NCBI GenBank assembly: GCA_023259055.1
Contig: JAHFQZ010000002.1
Coordinates: forward strand, 62,001-126,000
DNA: 64,000 nucleotides
From: Nitrosomonadales bacterium
GTDB lineage: Bacteria; Pseudomonadota; Gammaproteobacteria; Burkholderiales; Gallionellaceae
Direction: 5' to 3'
The notes under the pieces: model-generated
Told to the model about the DNA's origin: nothing
The model's input: only the letters and a program-made list of their open reading frames with translations
Databases searched by the model: none
Part shown: one piece after another, positions 1 to 8,843 of the stretch
Position numbering within the stretch: position 1 is the first letter of the stretch
Layout of the letters: each line of letters starts with the position of its first letter
Translations under genes and position numbers: made by a program

Positions 1-875
1 ATCTCCGGATTGGGGTTGGCCAGCGCAAAAATCAGCGGCCTGTCGGCCATCTGTTTGACCATCTCCTGCTTCAACACATCGCCTGCGGACAAACCGAGGA
101 ACACATCCGCTCCGGCGATCACCTCAGCCAGGCTGCGTGCGGTGGTATGCACCGCATAGCGCGCCTTGTTATCATCCATTTCATCGCTGCGTCCCTGATA
201 AACCACGCCCTTGATGTCGGTGACGACGATGTTCTCAAGACGCACACCGAGGCTGACCAGCATATCCAGGCAAGCCAATGCTGCCGCGCCCGCGCCGGAC
301 ACAGCCAGCCGGATCTTGGCGATGTCCTTGCCCACCACCTTGAGGCCGTTCAGTAGCGCCGCACCGACGATGATCGCCGTACCGTGCTGATCGTCGTGGA
401 ACACCGGAATCTTCATCCGCTCGCGCAGCTTGCGTTCGATATAAAAACATTCCGGCGATTTGATGTCTTCCAGATTGATGCCGCCGAAAGTCGGCTCCAG
501 CGCGGCGATGATGTCCACCAGCCTGTCGGGGTCGCGCTCGTCGATTTCCAGATCGAATACGTCGATGCCGGCAAATTTCTTGAACAACACACCCTTGCCT
601 TCCATCACCGGCTTGGCTGCCAAAGGCCCTATCGCCCCCAATCCCAGCACCGCAGTGCCGTTGGTGATGACGGCAACCAGATTGCCGCGCGCGGTCATGT
701 TGCGCACCTCAGCCGGATTTTCCACGATAAGTTCGCAAGCCGCCGCCACACCAGGTGAATAGGCCAATGCGAGATCGCGCTGGGTAATCATCGGCTTGGT
801 GGCATTTACTGAAATTTTGCCCGCCGGAGCCTGGCGGTGGTATTGCAACGCTGCTTCGCGTAATTGCTTGTCCAT
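1..875 (-). CDS. maeB: NADP-dependent malic enzyme, N-terminal part (runs off the window)
   Basis: Oxidative decarboxylation of malate to pyruvate, cytoplasmic. The reading frame begins at an ATG at 875 ([14 protein letters not shown]) and stays open for 291 codons to the window edge, so the C-terminus is not seen. The visible part carries the malic enzyme N-domain ([19 protein letters not shown], then [20 protein letters not shown] and FDDQHGTA-type text read as [12 protein letters not shown]) and the start of the NAD-binding domain ([16 protein letters not shown]). Whether a phosphotransacetylase-like C-terminal domain follows, as in MaeB, cannot be told here. Identification rests on recognising conserved malic enzyme text; the family is clear, the exact subtype less so. 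Confidence 0.93.
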   Translation of the reverse strand, partial: MDKQLREAALQYHRQAPAGKISVNATKPMITQRDLALAYSPGVAAACELIVENPAEVRNMTARGNLVAVITNGTAVLGLGAIGPLAAKPVMEGKGVLFKKFAGIDVFDLEIDERDPDRLVDIIAALEPTFGGINLEDIKSPECFYIERKLRERMKIPVFHDDQHGTAIIVGAALLNGLKVVGKDIAKIRLAVSGAGAAALACLDMLVSLGVRLENIVVTDIKGVVYQGRSDEMDDNKARYAVHTTARSLAEVIAGADVFLGLSAGDVLKQEMVKQMADRPLIFALANPNPE

Positions 876-1050
876 AACCTCTTTCAATTGTTCCGCTCTA
901 AACCTGCGCGATTATAGCGCAGCGGCATCCTTCATCAGGGTGTCAGATGCCGTGCTGAACCGTATAGGCAAGTGCGTTGGGAAGCGTTGTAAGTACCTTT
1001 GACCAGGGAATTTTCTGGCAGAAAGACTTCCGCCTGGGAAAAGCAGATGT

Positions 1051-1195
1051 CCGCAAATTACACAGAGTCACACAGATTTTGAAGCCGTTGCCGATATCTG
1101 ATTACTCAACCTACCGGCTATCCAGTTCATCTCGTTAATCCTTTGCTTGATCTTGCGTAATCTGTGTAATCTGCGAATTTAACGGCGGTTTTTTA
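1051..1195. repeat. Inverted-repeat element made of TTACACAG-type units
   Basis: The 329-base gap 876-1204 between maeB and the GGDEF gene holds no convincing gene. Its right part is an inverted-repeat element: the left arm near 1051-1080 (CCGCAAATTACACAG followed by TCACACAGATT) is complementary to the right arm near 1156-1176 (AATCTGTGTAATCTGCG). The right arm is followed by AACGGCGG, a run of six T and AGG. The layout (arms of short tandem units, ~90 bp unrelated middle, T-run plus AGG tail) matches the two elements at 17867 and 51255, although the arm sequence differs. The remainder, 876-1050, shows nothing I can name. Confidence 0.5.
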
Positions 1196-1204
1196 GGTTC
1201 AGTG

Positions 1205-2482
1205 TCACTCATAACACACGACACAGTTTCGCCCCTTGGCCTTAGCTTGGTAGAGCGCCTGATCGGCAAGGCTGGTGGCAGTCTTCAACTCCATGCCCGG
1301 TTTTGCTTCACACAAGCCGATGCTGATGGTTAAGCCTTCCGGAATTTTCGGCAATTTGATCTGGCTGACCTTCTGGCGTATGCGCTCTGCAATAAGTGTT
1401 GCGCCCGCCATATTGGTTTCCGGCAGCAGTACAAGAAACTCTTCGCCGCCCCAGCGGGCGAGTATGTCCATGCTGCGGATGCCGATGTTAAGCACCTCGG
1501 CAATTGCAATCAATGCCTGATCTCCAACGTCATGGCCATGAGTATCGTTAACCCGCTTGAAGTGGTCGATGTCGAGCATCATCACGAACAGTTGGTGATG
1601 CGTGCGTTCGGCTCGAGAAAACTCCTGGTCGGCAAGCAGGCGGAATTGCCGCCGGTTCATCAGTCCCGTCAATGGATCGGTGTGCGCCAATTTTGAAAGC
1701 TCTTCGTGTTGTGCCAAGTGATGGCGAATGTTGATCAGGCTGGCTGAATAAAATATTTCGTCGCCCGATTTGGCCATGCTTATGCCGACTTCCAAATCCA
1801 ACGGGTGCCCCCGTTGATCCCTGCCCCTCATCCGTTCCATAACAGTAGGTGCTTCCCGTACGTCAGCCTGAGTATCTGACAATTCATATTCTTCAAGCGC
1901 AAACTCATTGATCAGCTGGCGCATGTACAGCCCTTCCATGGTTCCCTTTTCGTAGCAAAACATCAACTCCGCGCTACGGTTGGCTTGCAGCACTTTGCCG
2001 TGTTGATCCAGCAGTAAAATACCTTCGTAGGCATTGTCGAAAAACAGTCGAAAACGCGCATCACAGCGTAACATTTCGCGCAGCATCCGCCGGGTCTGCA
2101 TGGCATAGCGGATAGAATGTTCGAGGTTTTTGGCCGTTAATTCGGATTTGACGATAAAGTCGGCAATGCCGCTCTCGCTTGCATTCTGGTCGACAATATC
2201 GAAGGCCTCGACACCCGTAAGCATGATGATCGGCGGGCATTCCAGGCCCAGATCCGAAATCTTTGATTGCGCCCACTTAAGCCCGTTAATCCCTTCACCA
2301 AGATAGTAGTCAATCAGGCAGACATCATAGCTGCCGCTTATTATCATCTTGCTTGCCGTCGAGCTGTCCTTGGCCCAATCAATTGAAATACCTGTGCCGT
2401 AAGTCTGCCTCAACCTATCCTCAGTCAAAAGGTAGTCATTTTCATCGTCATCAAGCACGAGGATTTTTTGCGGGTGTTTCAT
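1205..2482 (-). CDS. Response regulator with REC-PAS-GGDEF domains (diguanylate cyclase)
   Basis: Predicted phosphorylation-controlled diguanylate cyclase making c-di-GMP, cytoplasmic, 425 residues. An N-terminal receiver (residues 1-125) has the acidic cluster DDDEND and phospho-acceptor Asp58 in CLIDYY. A PAS domain (about 140-260) follows, then a GGDEF domain (about 265-425) with an intact GGEEF active site and an RxxD inhibitory site (RSMD) five residues before it, so it should be catalytically active and product-inhibited. I chose the ATG at 2482 rather than an in-frame start at 2530, because the latter lies inside the preceding gene. It is the last gene of a kinase/regulator block and the likely output of that pathway. 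The receiver resembles the N-terminal receiver of the upstream gene. Confidence 0.9.
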   Translation of the reverse strand: MKHPQKILVLDDDENDYLLTEDRLRQTYGTGISIDWAKDSSTASKMIISGSYDVCLIDYYLGEGINGLKWAQSKISDLGLECPPIIMLTGVEAFDIVDQNASESGIADFIVKSELTAKNLEHSIRYAMQTRRMLREMLRCDARFRLFFDNAYEGILLLDQHGKVLQANRSAELMFCYEKGTMEGLYMRQLINEFALEEYELSDTQADVREAPTVMERMRGRDQRGHPLDLEVGISMAKSGDEIFYSASLINIRHHLAQHEELSKLAHTDPLTGLMNRRQFRLLADQEFSRAERTHHQLFVMMLDIDHFKRVNDTHGHDVGDQALIAIAEVLNIGIRSMDILARWGGEEFLVLLPETNMAGATLIAERIRQKVSQIKLPKIPEGLTISIGLCEAKPGMELKTATSLADQALYQAKAKGRNCVVCYE

Positions 2483-2487
2483 GCTGA

Positions 2488-3351
2488 CTAGTTCTCTGCT
2501 GACGTTGGCAGGCTGACGATACACAACCAATAATCTGTGACTACCCGGATCACCTCCACGAGCTTGTCGAAGGTAACCGGTTTGACGATAAATGAATTGG
2601 CGCCGAGATCATAACTGGCGAGCAAATCTTCCTCAGCCCTGGAGGTTGTTAAAATCACAATCGGAATCTTGCGCAACATCTCGTCCTGCTTGATTTCATG
2701 CAATGCTTCCCGGCCATCCTTGCGCGGCATATTCAAGTCGAGCAGGATCAGCCCGGGCAACGGGGTTCCGGCGAGATGCTTGTAAGAGCCTCTGCGGTGC
2801 AGGTAATCCATCAGTTCTATGCCATCCGCGACAAAATCAAGCGGATTATCCAGCCGTATTTCCTCGAAGGCATCCTCCACCAGCAGCCGGTCATCCGGGT
2901 CGTCATCGGCCATGAGAATAGTGACCAGCTTATGCGTTTGGCGAACCAGTTCCTGATTTTTCAGGGTAAAACGGATAGTGCGTTCAAGCACTTCCTTGTT
3001 GAGTTCATTCTTGGTCAGGAAGTAGGAAATTCCGACGGTTTGCCTGGCCAGCCTGTCTATGGATTGTGCGTCGGGTTGGCCGGTAAGCAGGATGGCGGGA
3101 GGGCACTTGCTGCCCATTTTTTTTAGCAGGGCTGTTACCCAGTCGGTTCCCGTGAGTTGGCTGTTTAACTGGTAATCCACCAGGAAAAGGTCGAAGTGAT
3201 TGGTCGTAGCCAGCACTTCCCCCTGCGCGTAGGTGCTTGCCCATTCCAGGTGAAATTCAGCACCATATATCTGCTTCAGAAAATCATGAACAAGAAGATA
3301 ATCGTTTTCGTCATCTTCCAGCAAAAGGATATTCAGGTATTTCGCGTTCAT
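2488..3351 (-). CDS. Tandem-receiver response regulator (REC-REC)
   Basis: A 287-residue protein made only of two receiver domains with no output domain. The N-terminal REC has Asp59 in FLVDYQL; the second (from about residue 142) has Asp205 in LILLDLNMP. The second REC is nearly the same as the stand-alone regulator encoded just upstream (shared ADDDPDDRLLV, DLNMP.KDGREAL, LGANSFIVKPVTFDKLV), whereas the first resembles the REC of the downstream GGDEF protein. It may act as a phosphate sink or relay between the kinases and the cyclase. It ends five bases before the start of the downstream gene, so the two are probably co-translated. Confidence 0.88.
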   Translation of the reverse strand: MNAKYLNILLLEDDENDYLLVHDFLKQIYGAEFHLEWASTYAQGEVLATTNHFDLFLVDYQLNSQLTGTDWVTALLKKMGSKCPPAILLTGQPDAQSIDRLARQTVGISYFLTKNELNKEVLERTIRFTLKNQELVRQTHKLVTILMADDDPDDRLLVEDAFEEIRLDNPLDFVADGIELMDYLHRRGSYKHLAGTPLPGLILLDLNMPRKDGREALHEIKQDEMLRKIPIVILTTSRAEEDLLASYDLGANSFIVKPVTFDKLVEVIRVVTDYWLCIVSLPTSAEN

Positions 3352-3360
3352 GACAGGCCT

Positions 3361-3810
3361 CTATTGATTTGGCGGAAGACGTACTATCTCAAACCAATAA
3401 TTGGTTACCCTGCGGATAATGTCGACCAGCTTGTCAAATGTGACGGGCTTGACGATGAATGAATTTGCTCCAAGATCGTAGGTGCGAAGAATGTCTTCTT
3501 CCGCACTTGAGGTGGTAAGGATAACGATGGGAATCGAGCGCAGGACAGGGTCTGCTTTAATTTCCTTGAGCGCCTCGCGTCCGTCCTTTTTTGGCATATT
3601 CAGATCCAGCAAAATCAATCCGGGTAACGAGGTACCGGCGAGATGCGCATAGGCGCCACGCCGATTCAGGTAATCCAGCAGTTCAATACCATCTTCAACG
3701 TAGGCAAATTGATTATTCAGGTGCACTTCTTCAAATGCATCCTGCACCAGCAGCCGATCATCCGGGTCGTCATCTGCCATTAAAATGGTGATGCGTTCGC
3801 CATTTTTCAT
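3361..3810 (-). CDS. Single-domain response regulator, Rcp1-like
   Basis: A 149-residue stand-alone receiver with acidic pocket ADDDPDD, phospho-acceptor Asp69 in ILLDLNMP, conserved Thr/Ser in ILTTSS and Lys in IVKP. Single REC proteins with this DLNMPxKDGREAL style commonly serve bacteriophytochrome-type or other HisKA kinases as diffusible phosphate carriers. Its start overlaps the end of the upstream histidine kinase gene by four bases (ATGA type), so the two are translationally coupled and the kinase is the obvious partner. It is a close paralogue of the second domain of the next gene, which points to a local duplication. Confidence 0.9.
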   Translation of the reverse strand: MKNGERITILMADDDPDDRLLVQDAFEEVHLNNQFAYVEDGIELLDYLNRRGAYAHLAGTSLPGLILLDLNMPKKDGREALKEIKADPVLRSIPIVILTTSSAEEDILRTYDLGANSFIVKPVTFDKLVDIIRRVTNYWFEIVRLPPNQ

Positions 3811-6194
3811 TTTGAATCTCCCTTCTGTAAATTTTTATGGGAAAGCCGCAAGCTCAGGTGCATGCAGGTCCCGACCCCCGGTTCGCTGGTTGCGAAAATA
3901 ATGCCGCCGTGCCGTTCGACAATGCGGCGGCAAACCGACAAGCCGATTCCCGATCCGGAATATTCGCCGCGACCATGCAGCCGCTTGAAGGCTTCAAAGA
4001 TCTGTTCGGCATACTGGGGATCGAATCCAATACCGTTATCCTGGCAGCTCAGGTGCAGCAAATCGTCTTTCAGGCCGGGTTTATTTGTCTCATCAAGGGT
4101 GATGGCAATCATGGGCGTAACACCCTCGCGGCGGTATTTTAGCGCATTGCCTATCAGGTTTTGAAACAGCTGCACCATCTGAATCTTATCTGCTTCAATC
4201 GTGGGTAACGGGCTAACCTGAATAGTGGCGTGTGATTCCTCAATTTGCAATTCGAGGGTATTGCAGGCTTCTGCAATAACCTGGTTGAGATCGATCGGAA
4301 CAAAAGGTCGCTGGCTTGCATTTACGCGGGAATACATCAACAAATCTTCGATCAGTTCCTGCATCCGTCCTGCGGCAGCAACCATGCGCTGGAGAAAGTC
4401 GAGCGAACGCCCCTCAAGCCTGGTGGTACTGATCAGCCTGTCGCCGAAGGACTGGATTTTTCGCAAGGGCTCCTGCAAATCATGGGAAGAAATATAGGCA
4501 AACCGCTCCAGCTCCTCGTTTGAACGCAGCAGGTCTGCTTCGCGCTGCAGCAGGGCTGTTTCGGCGCTCAGGCGACCGATGGCGATGGCGATGGCATTGG
4601 CTAAGCGCGTCAGGAAGATTTGTTCACCGGGTAACAATGCTTCGCTCATTATCGGCAGGAGCAATTCGCCAACACATTCGTCGCCGATCTTGAATGGCAA
4701 GGAGCAGATGCTGTTCCCTGCCATGCGCTCGATGTGCAATTCCGGCAAATGGGTTGTTGCGGATATATCGATAGGCTCCATTCCGAACGTCGCCGCAATG
4801 TAAAAGTTTTTGTCAGCATGAACCAGATTGATTTGACCGGCAGGCTTGCAGGGTAGCCATTCGGCGACAGTGGCGATCAGCGGCAATGCGCCTATTGCAT
4901 ACTGCATCAGATTGTCATTTTGCAGCGCCAGCAGGGAGAGATCGCCCAGCAGTTGGTCTTCATGGTTGCTGTGACGCAACTCGGCATTCGTGCGAATCAG
5001 CTGCACGGATAGCTGGTTGAACAATTGGACAATGTTGCCCAGCTCATCACGCCCCGGCAAGATAACCTCTTGCGGCTCATCGCCGCGCTGAAGGTGGCCC
5101 ACAACTTTTTTAAGGTTATCGGTGGTATTACGTATGGAGAAGTAAAAGGCCATGATCAGGTAGCCGATGACGAGCATCCCCAGAACGAATGAAATAACCA
5201 GGGTATTTCTGTGGAGCTTATGGCGTCTGATGTCCTGTTCAAAACTCCTGTGATTGTGTTCCATGGTCATCTTGAGCAGGCGGTAGCCGCTGGAAATGGC
5301 TTCGGTTCCGCGGTCAAAATAGAGCAGTGCTGAAATGGCGGGTGCAATGGGCTGCAACACTTGCGTTTGGGCCAGCGCCGCGTAGGCCTCAGCCTGGCTG
5401 ACCGCCTGGTTGGACGGGTCGGCAAATGCAGCCTGCAATGGATGGCTCCGGTCAAAGGCAAACCCCATGTTGCGCTGCACTTCGCGGGAGAGCGTCGAGA
5501 CGGCTGACATCAAGCGGGCAAATTCGCGATGTTCCTGATCGGTGATTTTGCCGTCCGCGATCATGCCCGATCCGCTGCCGCGCAATTGCCCCAATGCCTC
5601 GATGAGCTGGGGCAGGTAATGGAAATTCACTTCGATCAGATGGCGGGTGGCAGGTTCATCCTCGGTGTAAAGAGGGCTGTTGATGGTAATGCGATAGACC
5701 AAGTCCAGATAGTCGGCAATCAAGGCGGTGTGCTGCTGCCAGCTGGCTTCGGCGGTCAATTGCGGGGCGTCGCGATGCAGTTTCAGCCAGCGCGAGCGTA
5801 TCTGCTGCCATGGTACTTGCAACTGTAACTCGCTACCCCATCGCCGGTCTGCGGTGTCGGCGTCGGCCAGAGCTTTTTCGAGGACCGGTTGCATGGCTGC
5901 AATTCTGTCGCGAAAGCGCTCATCGCCCTGCAGCAGGCCATTGGTCATACCGCGATGCTGCGGAATCAATTCAAGCAGCGAGGACATCTGAATCGAATAT
6001 TGCAGGCCGTCCATTTCAAGCTGTTTCTCCCGGGCATGCTGGTAGACGTCGTCCAGGAGGTAGTAGCTTGAGTAAGTAAGCGGAATCAGAAGCAACAGGC
6101 AAACAAGCAGGAATTTTTCTGCGAACTTGAGGTTCTGCACAAGCCTGGTGCCGGGGGCCAGCAGTGAAACCAGAGACGGCAATTGCTGGCTCAT
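3807..6194 (-). CDS. Membrane sensor histidine kinase with periplasmic NIT-like domain, HAMP and GAF-like region
   Basis: Sensor kinase of 795 residues. One membrane helix near residues 27-46 and another near 330-352 enclose a mostly helical periplasmic domain whose QHRGMTNGLLQGD text resembles the nitrate/nitrite-sensing (NIT) type; that assignment is tentative. A HAMP linker (about 353-405), a GAF-like region, and HisKA plus HATPase domains follow. The phospho-acceptor is His571 in SSHDLQEPLRKI. The N box (LFQNLIGNALKYR), the G1 box (DNGIGFDP) and the G2 box (GSGIGLSVCRRIVERHGG) are intact. The start overlaps the previous kinase gene by four bases. The signal it senses is unknown. Confidence 0.9.
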   Translation of the reverse strand: MSQQLPSLVSLLAPGTRLVQNLKFAEKFLLVCLLLLIPLTYSSYYLLDDVYQHAREKQLEMDGLQYSIQMSSLLELIPQHRGMTNGLLQGDERFRDRIAAMQPVLEKALADADTADRRWGSELQLQVPWQQIRSRWLKLHRDAPQLTAEASWQQHTALIADYLDLVYRITINSPLYTEDEPATRHLIEVNFHYLPQLIEALGQLRGSGSGMIADGKITDQEHREFARLMSAVSTLSREVQRNMGFAFDRSHPLQAAFADPSNQAVSQAEAYAALAQTQVLQPIAPAISALLYFDRGTEAISSGYRLLKMTMEHNHRSFEQDIRRHKLHRNTLVISFVLGMLVIGYLIMAFYFSIRNTTDNLKKVVGHLQRGDEPQEVILPGRDELGNIVQLFNQLSVQLIRTNAELRHSNHEDQLLGDLSLLALQNDNLMQYAIGALPLIATVAEWLPCKPAGQINLVHADKNFYIAATFGMEPIDISATTHLPELHIERMAGNSICSLPFKIGDECVGELLLPIMSEALLPGEQIFLTRLANAIAIAIGRLSAETALLQREADLLRSNEELERFAYISSHDLQEPLRKIQSFGDRLISTTRLEGRSLDFLQRMVAAAGRMQELIEDLLMYSRVNASQRPFVPIDLNQVIAEACNTLELQIEESHATIQVSPLPTIEADKIQMVQLFQNLIGNALKYRREGVTPMIAITLDETNKPGLKDDLLHLSCQDNGIGFDPQYAEQIFEAFKRLHGRGEYSGSGIGLSVCRRIVERHGGIIFATSEPGVGTCMHLSLRLSHKNLQKGDSK

Positions 6195-6937
6195 TCGTTT
6201 GTTCCATCCGGTCTCGTTCCATCCGTTCTGGGCAACGAGATTTGCACGGTAGTGCCGAGACCGGCAGCGGAAGCAAGCGCAATTGTGCCGCCCAGCAGGC
6301 TGACCGCCATGAGCACCATTGTGAGGCCGGCTCCCGCGCCCTCGTATTGATCACGGCCATGCAAACGTTCAAACAGATCAAAAACGCGCTGATGATATTC
6401 CGGATCGATGCCGATACCTTCATCGCTGACCGTCAGCACCAGCCTGTCCTGCTCAACGCTCCAGGCAATGTCCACTTTCGCGGGGAAACCAGCCTTTGTA
6501 TACAGCAGGGCATTTTCCACCAGCTCCCGCAAAATGGTTTCCAGCAGCAATGGGTCGCTGGGCCACACCAGTGATTGCTCCGCCTGCCATTGCAAGGATG
6601 CGCCTGCAGGCAGGTTGCGATAATGTGCGGAAATTATTTCACCGGTAAACTGCGCGATCGAAACAGGCTTGAGTTTAACCGTGTGAGTGGCCAGCCGGGC
6701 GTACTGGTGCAGGCGGCTGACAATCAGCTCCATGGTGTGGGTGGCGGCAACCATGCGCTGCAAGTACATGTTGCCCCTTTCGCTCAATTGATCCGCCTCG
6801 CGCCGTTGCAGTATGTCCGCAAAGCCGTGGATGGCGCGGATGGGCGCATTGAGGTCGTGGCACATGCGGCGGATTTGCAGATGCATATCCGACAACTCCT
6901 TACGATCCATCGCGATGGGGTGAAATATTTTTTCCAT
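6191..6937 (-). CDS. Soluble histidine kinase without a sensor domain
   Basis: A 248-residue cytoplasmic kinase core. HisKA has phospho-acceptor His27 in RMCHDLNAPIRAIHGFADIL. The HATPase domain follows with an N box (LRELVENALLYT), DEGIGIDPEYHQRVFDLFERLHG, and a G2 box that reads GAGAGLTMVL, slightly off the usual GxGLGL form. No sensory domain or membrane segment is present, so input must come from a partner protein or from the kinase encoded next, whose start codon overlaps this stop. It is the first gene of the signalling block; an ordinary promoter should lie in the 120-base gap 6938-7058, but I cannot identify one. Confidence 0.87.
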   Translation of the reverse strand: MEKIFHPIAMDRKELSDMHLQIRRMCHDLNAPIRAIHGFADILQRREADQLSERGNMYLQRMVAATHTMELIVSRLHQYARLATHTVKLKPVSIAQFTGEIISAHYRNLPAGASLQWQAEQSLVWPSDPLLLETILRELVENALLYTKAGFPAKVDIAWSVEQDRLVLTVSDEGIGIDPEYHQRVFDLFERLHGRDQYEGAGAGLTMVLMAVSLLGGTIALASAAGLGTTVQISLPRTDGTRPDGTNE

Positions 6938-7058
6938 ACAGAATCGGCAATTACATAATTAATGAATCGGCTGCACTAAACGATGGGATGCTGGCAAACA
7001 ACATCATATCCAGCCTGATTAATAATCCGGATTTAATTTAATCTCCGCTAAAAATTCA

Positions 7059-8579
7059 CTAGCTGATTTCCTGCATCCCGTGCTGGTATATCTTGACATT
7101 GTTGCGGCCATTTTTTTTGGCATGATACATGGCAATGTCCGCGCTTTTGACCAGCTGCTTTTCGCTGCTGCCGTGTTCCGGATATACGGCAACGCCTATG
7201 CTTGAGGAGATATTCAGTCTGTGCCCCGCCAGCTCGAAAGGCTGGTTGAGCGCATGGAGTATTTTACCGCCGACTATTCCTGCATCCTGCTCCGTTTCTA
7301 TAGCTGGCAACAGCACGACGAATTCGTCGCCGCCTATCCGCGCAGCGGTATCTGACTCCCGCAGGCAATCCTGCATGCGTTGCGCGACTTCCTTCAGCAA
7401 TAAATCACCCACACCGTGGCCGTAAGTGTCATTGACCGGCTTGAATTTGTCCAGATCGAGGAACATCAGCGCAAGGCGCTCCTGATTCCGTTGGGCGGCA
7501 ACGAGCGCCTGTTGCAGGCGGTCATTAAATAACGCGCGGTTTGGCAGGTGGGTAAGCCCGTCGTATTGCGCCATGTGGCGCATGTGCTCTTCTATCTCCT
7601 TCCGTTCGGTAATGTCGGTGGAGATGCCACACAAGGCATAGATGCTGCCATCCTCGCGACGCAGCGGAAGTTTGACCGACAGAAAGACATTGGTCACCCC
7701 TGTGAGTATGTTGGGATTGGTCTCTTCGATCTGGATCGTCTCCCCGTCCTGCAATACACGAAGGTCGTCCTTGCGCATGTTGTCTGCGGTCTCGGCATCG
7801 AAAAATTTGTGGTCATCGTAGCCCACAATCTCTTCCATCGGCGCATCGAACTGCTCGCGCAACAGTCGGTTGGCAAACAGGTAGCGGCTCTGAGTGTCCT
7901 TCATGTAGATATAGGCGGTGACGTTCTCCAGGATATCGGAAAGCAGTTTCTCGCCTTCTTTGAGCGCCTGATCGGCGCGGCAGCGCCCAATCGCGATTTC
8001 AGCCAGATTGGAGGTCTGCTCGATCAGGCGAATTTCGGCTTCGGTGGGTAGTTGCGCTTCGCGATGATAGATGGCAAAGGTGCCAAGCACTTTGCCGGTG
8101 GCTGAACGGATGGGCTCCGACCAGCAAGCGCCCAGCTTTGCCTTGCTTGACAGATTTTTATAGGGTTCCCAGTACGGATGGGTCTGGGTGTCTTCAACGA
8201 TGACGCGCTGGCCTGTAAAGGCCGCCGTACCACAAGAGCCGGCACCGATGCCGATTTCAAGCCCATTGATCGCATCGTTGTAGAAATCGGGCAGGCTGGG
8301 AGCAGCACCGGTTAGAAGATGTCTGCCCTCGTTGTCGAGCAACAGGATGCTGCAAAACATGGCTGGGTACTCCTGCTCAACGCCGCGCACGATCGCTTCC
8401 AGAATGGTGGGAAGCGGCGCGCCATGAGCCAGCAGTTGCAACACATGATTCCGTGATTGTTCTCGTTGCTCTGACTTTTTGAGTTCAGTGATGTCGCGGA
8501 AAAGCCCGCGATTAACGCGGACAATATAGAAAATTGCGATCGTGATGCTGCCTGTTAGCAGCAAGGCAAGCGCCAACAT
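7059..8579 (-). CDS. Membrane-anchored GAF-PAS-GGDEF diguanylate cyclase
   Basis: A 506-residue c-di-GMP synthase. A single N-terminal hydrophobic helix (about residues 2-20) is followed by a GAF domain (about 45-195, with IGAGSCGTAAFTGQRV), a PAS domain (about 210-330, ending GISTDITERKEIEEH), and a GGDEF domain (about 340-500) with an intact GGDEF motif and an RxxD inhibitory site (RESD). It should be active. The N-terminus looks short: only one membrane helix and no periplasmic loop. A 30-codon reading frame ends at the TGATG that overlaps this start, which could be the relic of a longer N-terminus or a coupled leader. Confidence 0.88.
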   Translation of the reverse strand: MLALALLLTGSITIAIFYIVRVNRGLFRDITELKKSEQREQSRNHVLQLLAHGAPLPTILEAIVRGVEQEYPAMFCSILLLDNEGRHLLTGAAPSLPDFYNDAINGLEIGIGAGSCGTAAFTGQRVIVEDTQTHPYWEPYKNLSSKAKLGACWSEPIRSATGKVLGTFAIYHREAQLPTEAEIRLIEQTSNLAEIAIGRCRADQALKEGEKLLSDILENVTAYIYMKDTQSRYLFANRLLREQFDAPMEEIVGYDDHKFFDAETADNMRKDDLRVLQDGETIQIEETNPNILTGVTNVFLSVKLPLRREDGSIYALCGISTDITERKEIEEHMRHMAQYDGLTHLPNRALFNDRLQQALVAAQRNQERLALMFLDLDKFKPVNDTYGHGVGDLLLKEVAQRMQDCLRESDTAARIGGDEFVVLLPAIETEQDAGIVGGKILHALNQPFELAGHRLNISSSIGVAVYPEHGSSEKQLVKSADIAMYHAKKNGRNNVKIYQHGMQEIS

Positions 8580-8671
8580 CAGTTAGTCCGCCTCTCGCCC
8601 ATCGGAAAGTCCATTGCAGCTGCGGCGCCGCACTGGAGCAGTAATGTCAGGAGGCGCTTAAAGAATCGCAT
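8579..8671 (-). CDS. Possible 30-residue leader peptide overlapping the GGDEF gene start
   Basis: A short frame opens at an ATG at 8671 (MRFFKRLLTLLLQCGAAAA) and ends in a TGA that overlaps the ATG of the GGDEF gene (TGATG). The peptide has a basic N-terminus, a leucine core and a Cys at position 14, similar to an export signal. It could be a true coupled leader, or the remains of the signal-anchor of a longer cyclase gene cut by a frameshift. No strong ribosome binding site precedes it. It is listed because the overlap is exact, not because expression is assured. Confidence 0.25.
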   Translation of the reverse strand: MRFFKRLLTLLLQCGAAAAMDFPMGERRTN

Positions 8672-8843
8672 AGTTCGAGCGTGTTCAATATTCGATGTGG
8701 CATGGAATTTTTATGCTACCACATCTCACATTGTCACGATTTCAAAAAGGAGGCGCGCTCATTTTTATAGCACGACCCTGGCACCTATCCTCATCTTGTT
8801 CTTAACAGCCACCGTTCATGAACTTCAAATAGCAGCCCGAAAA

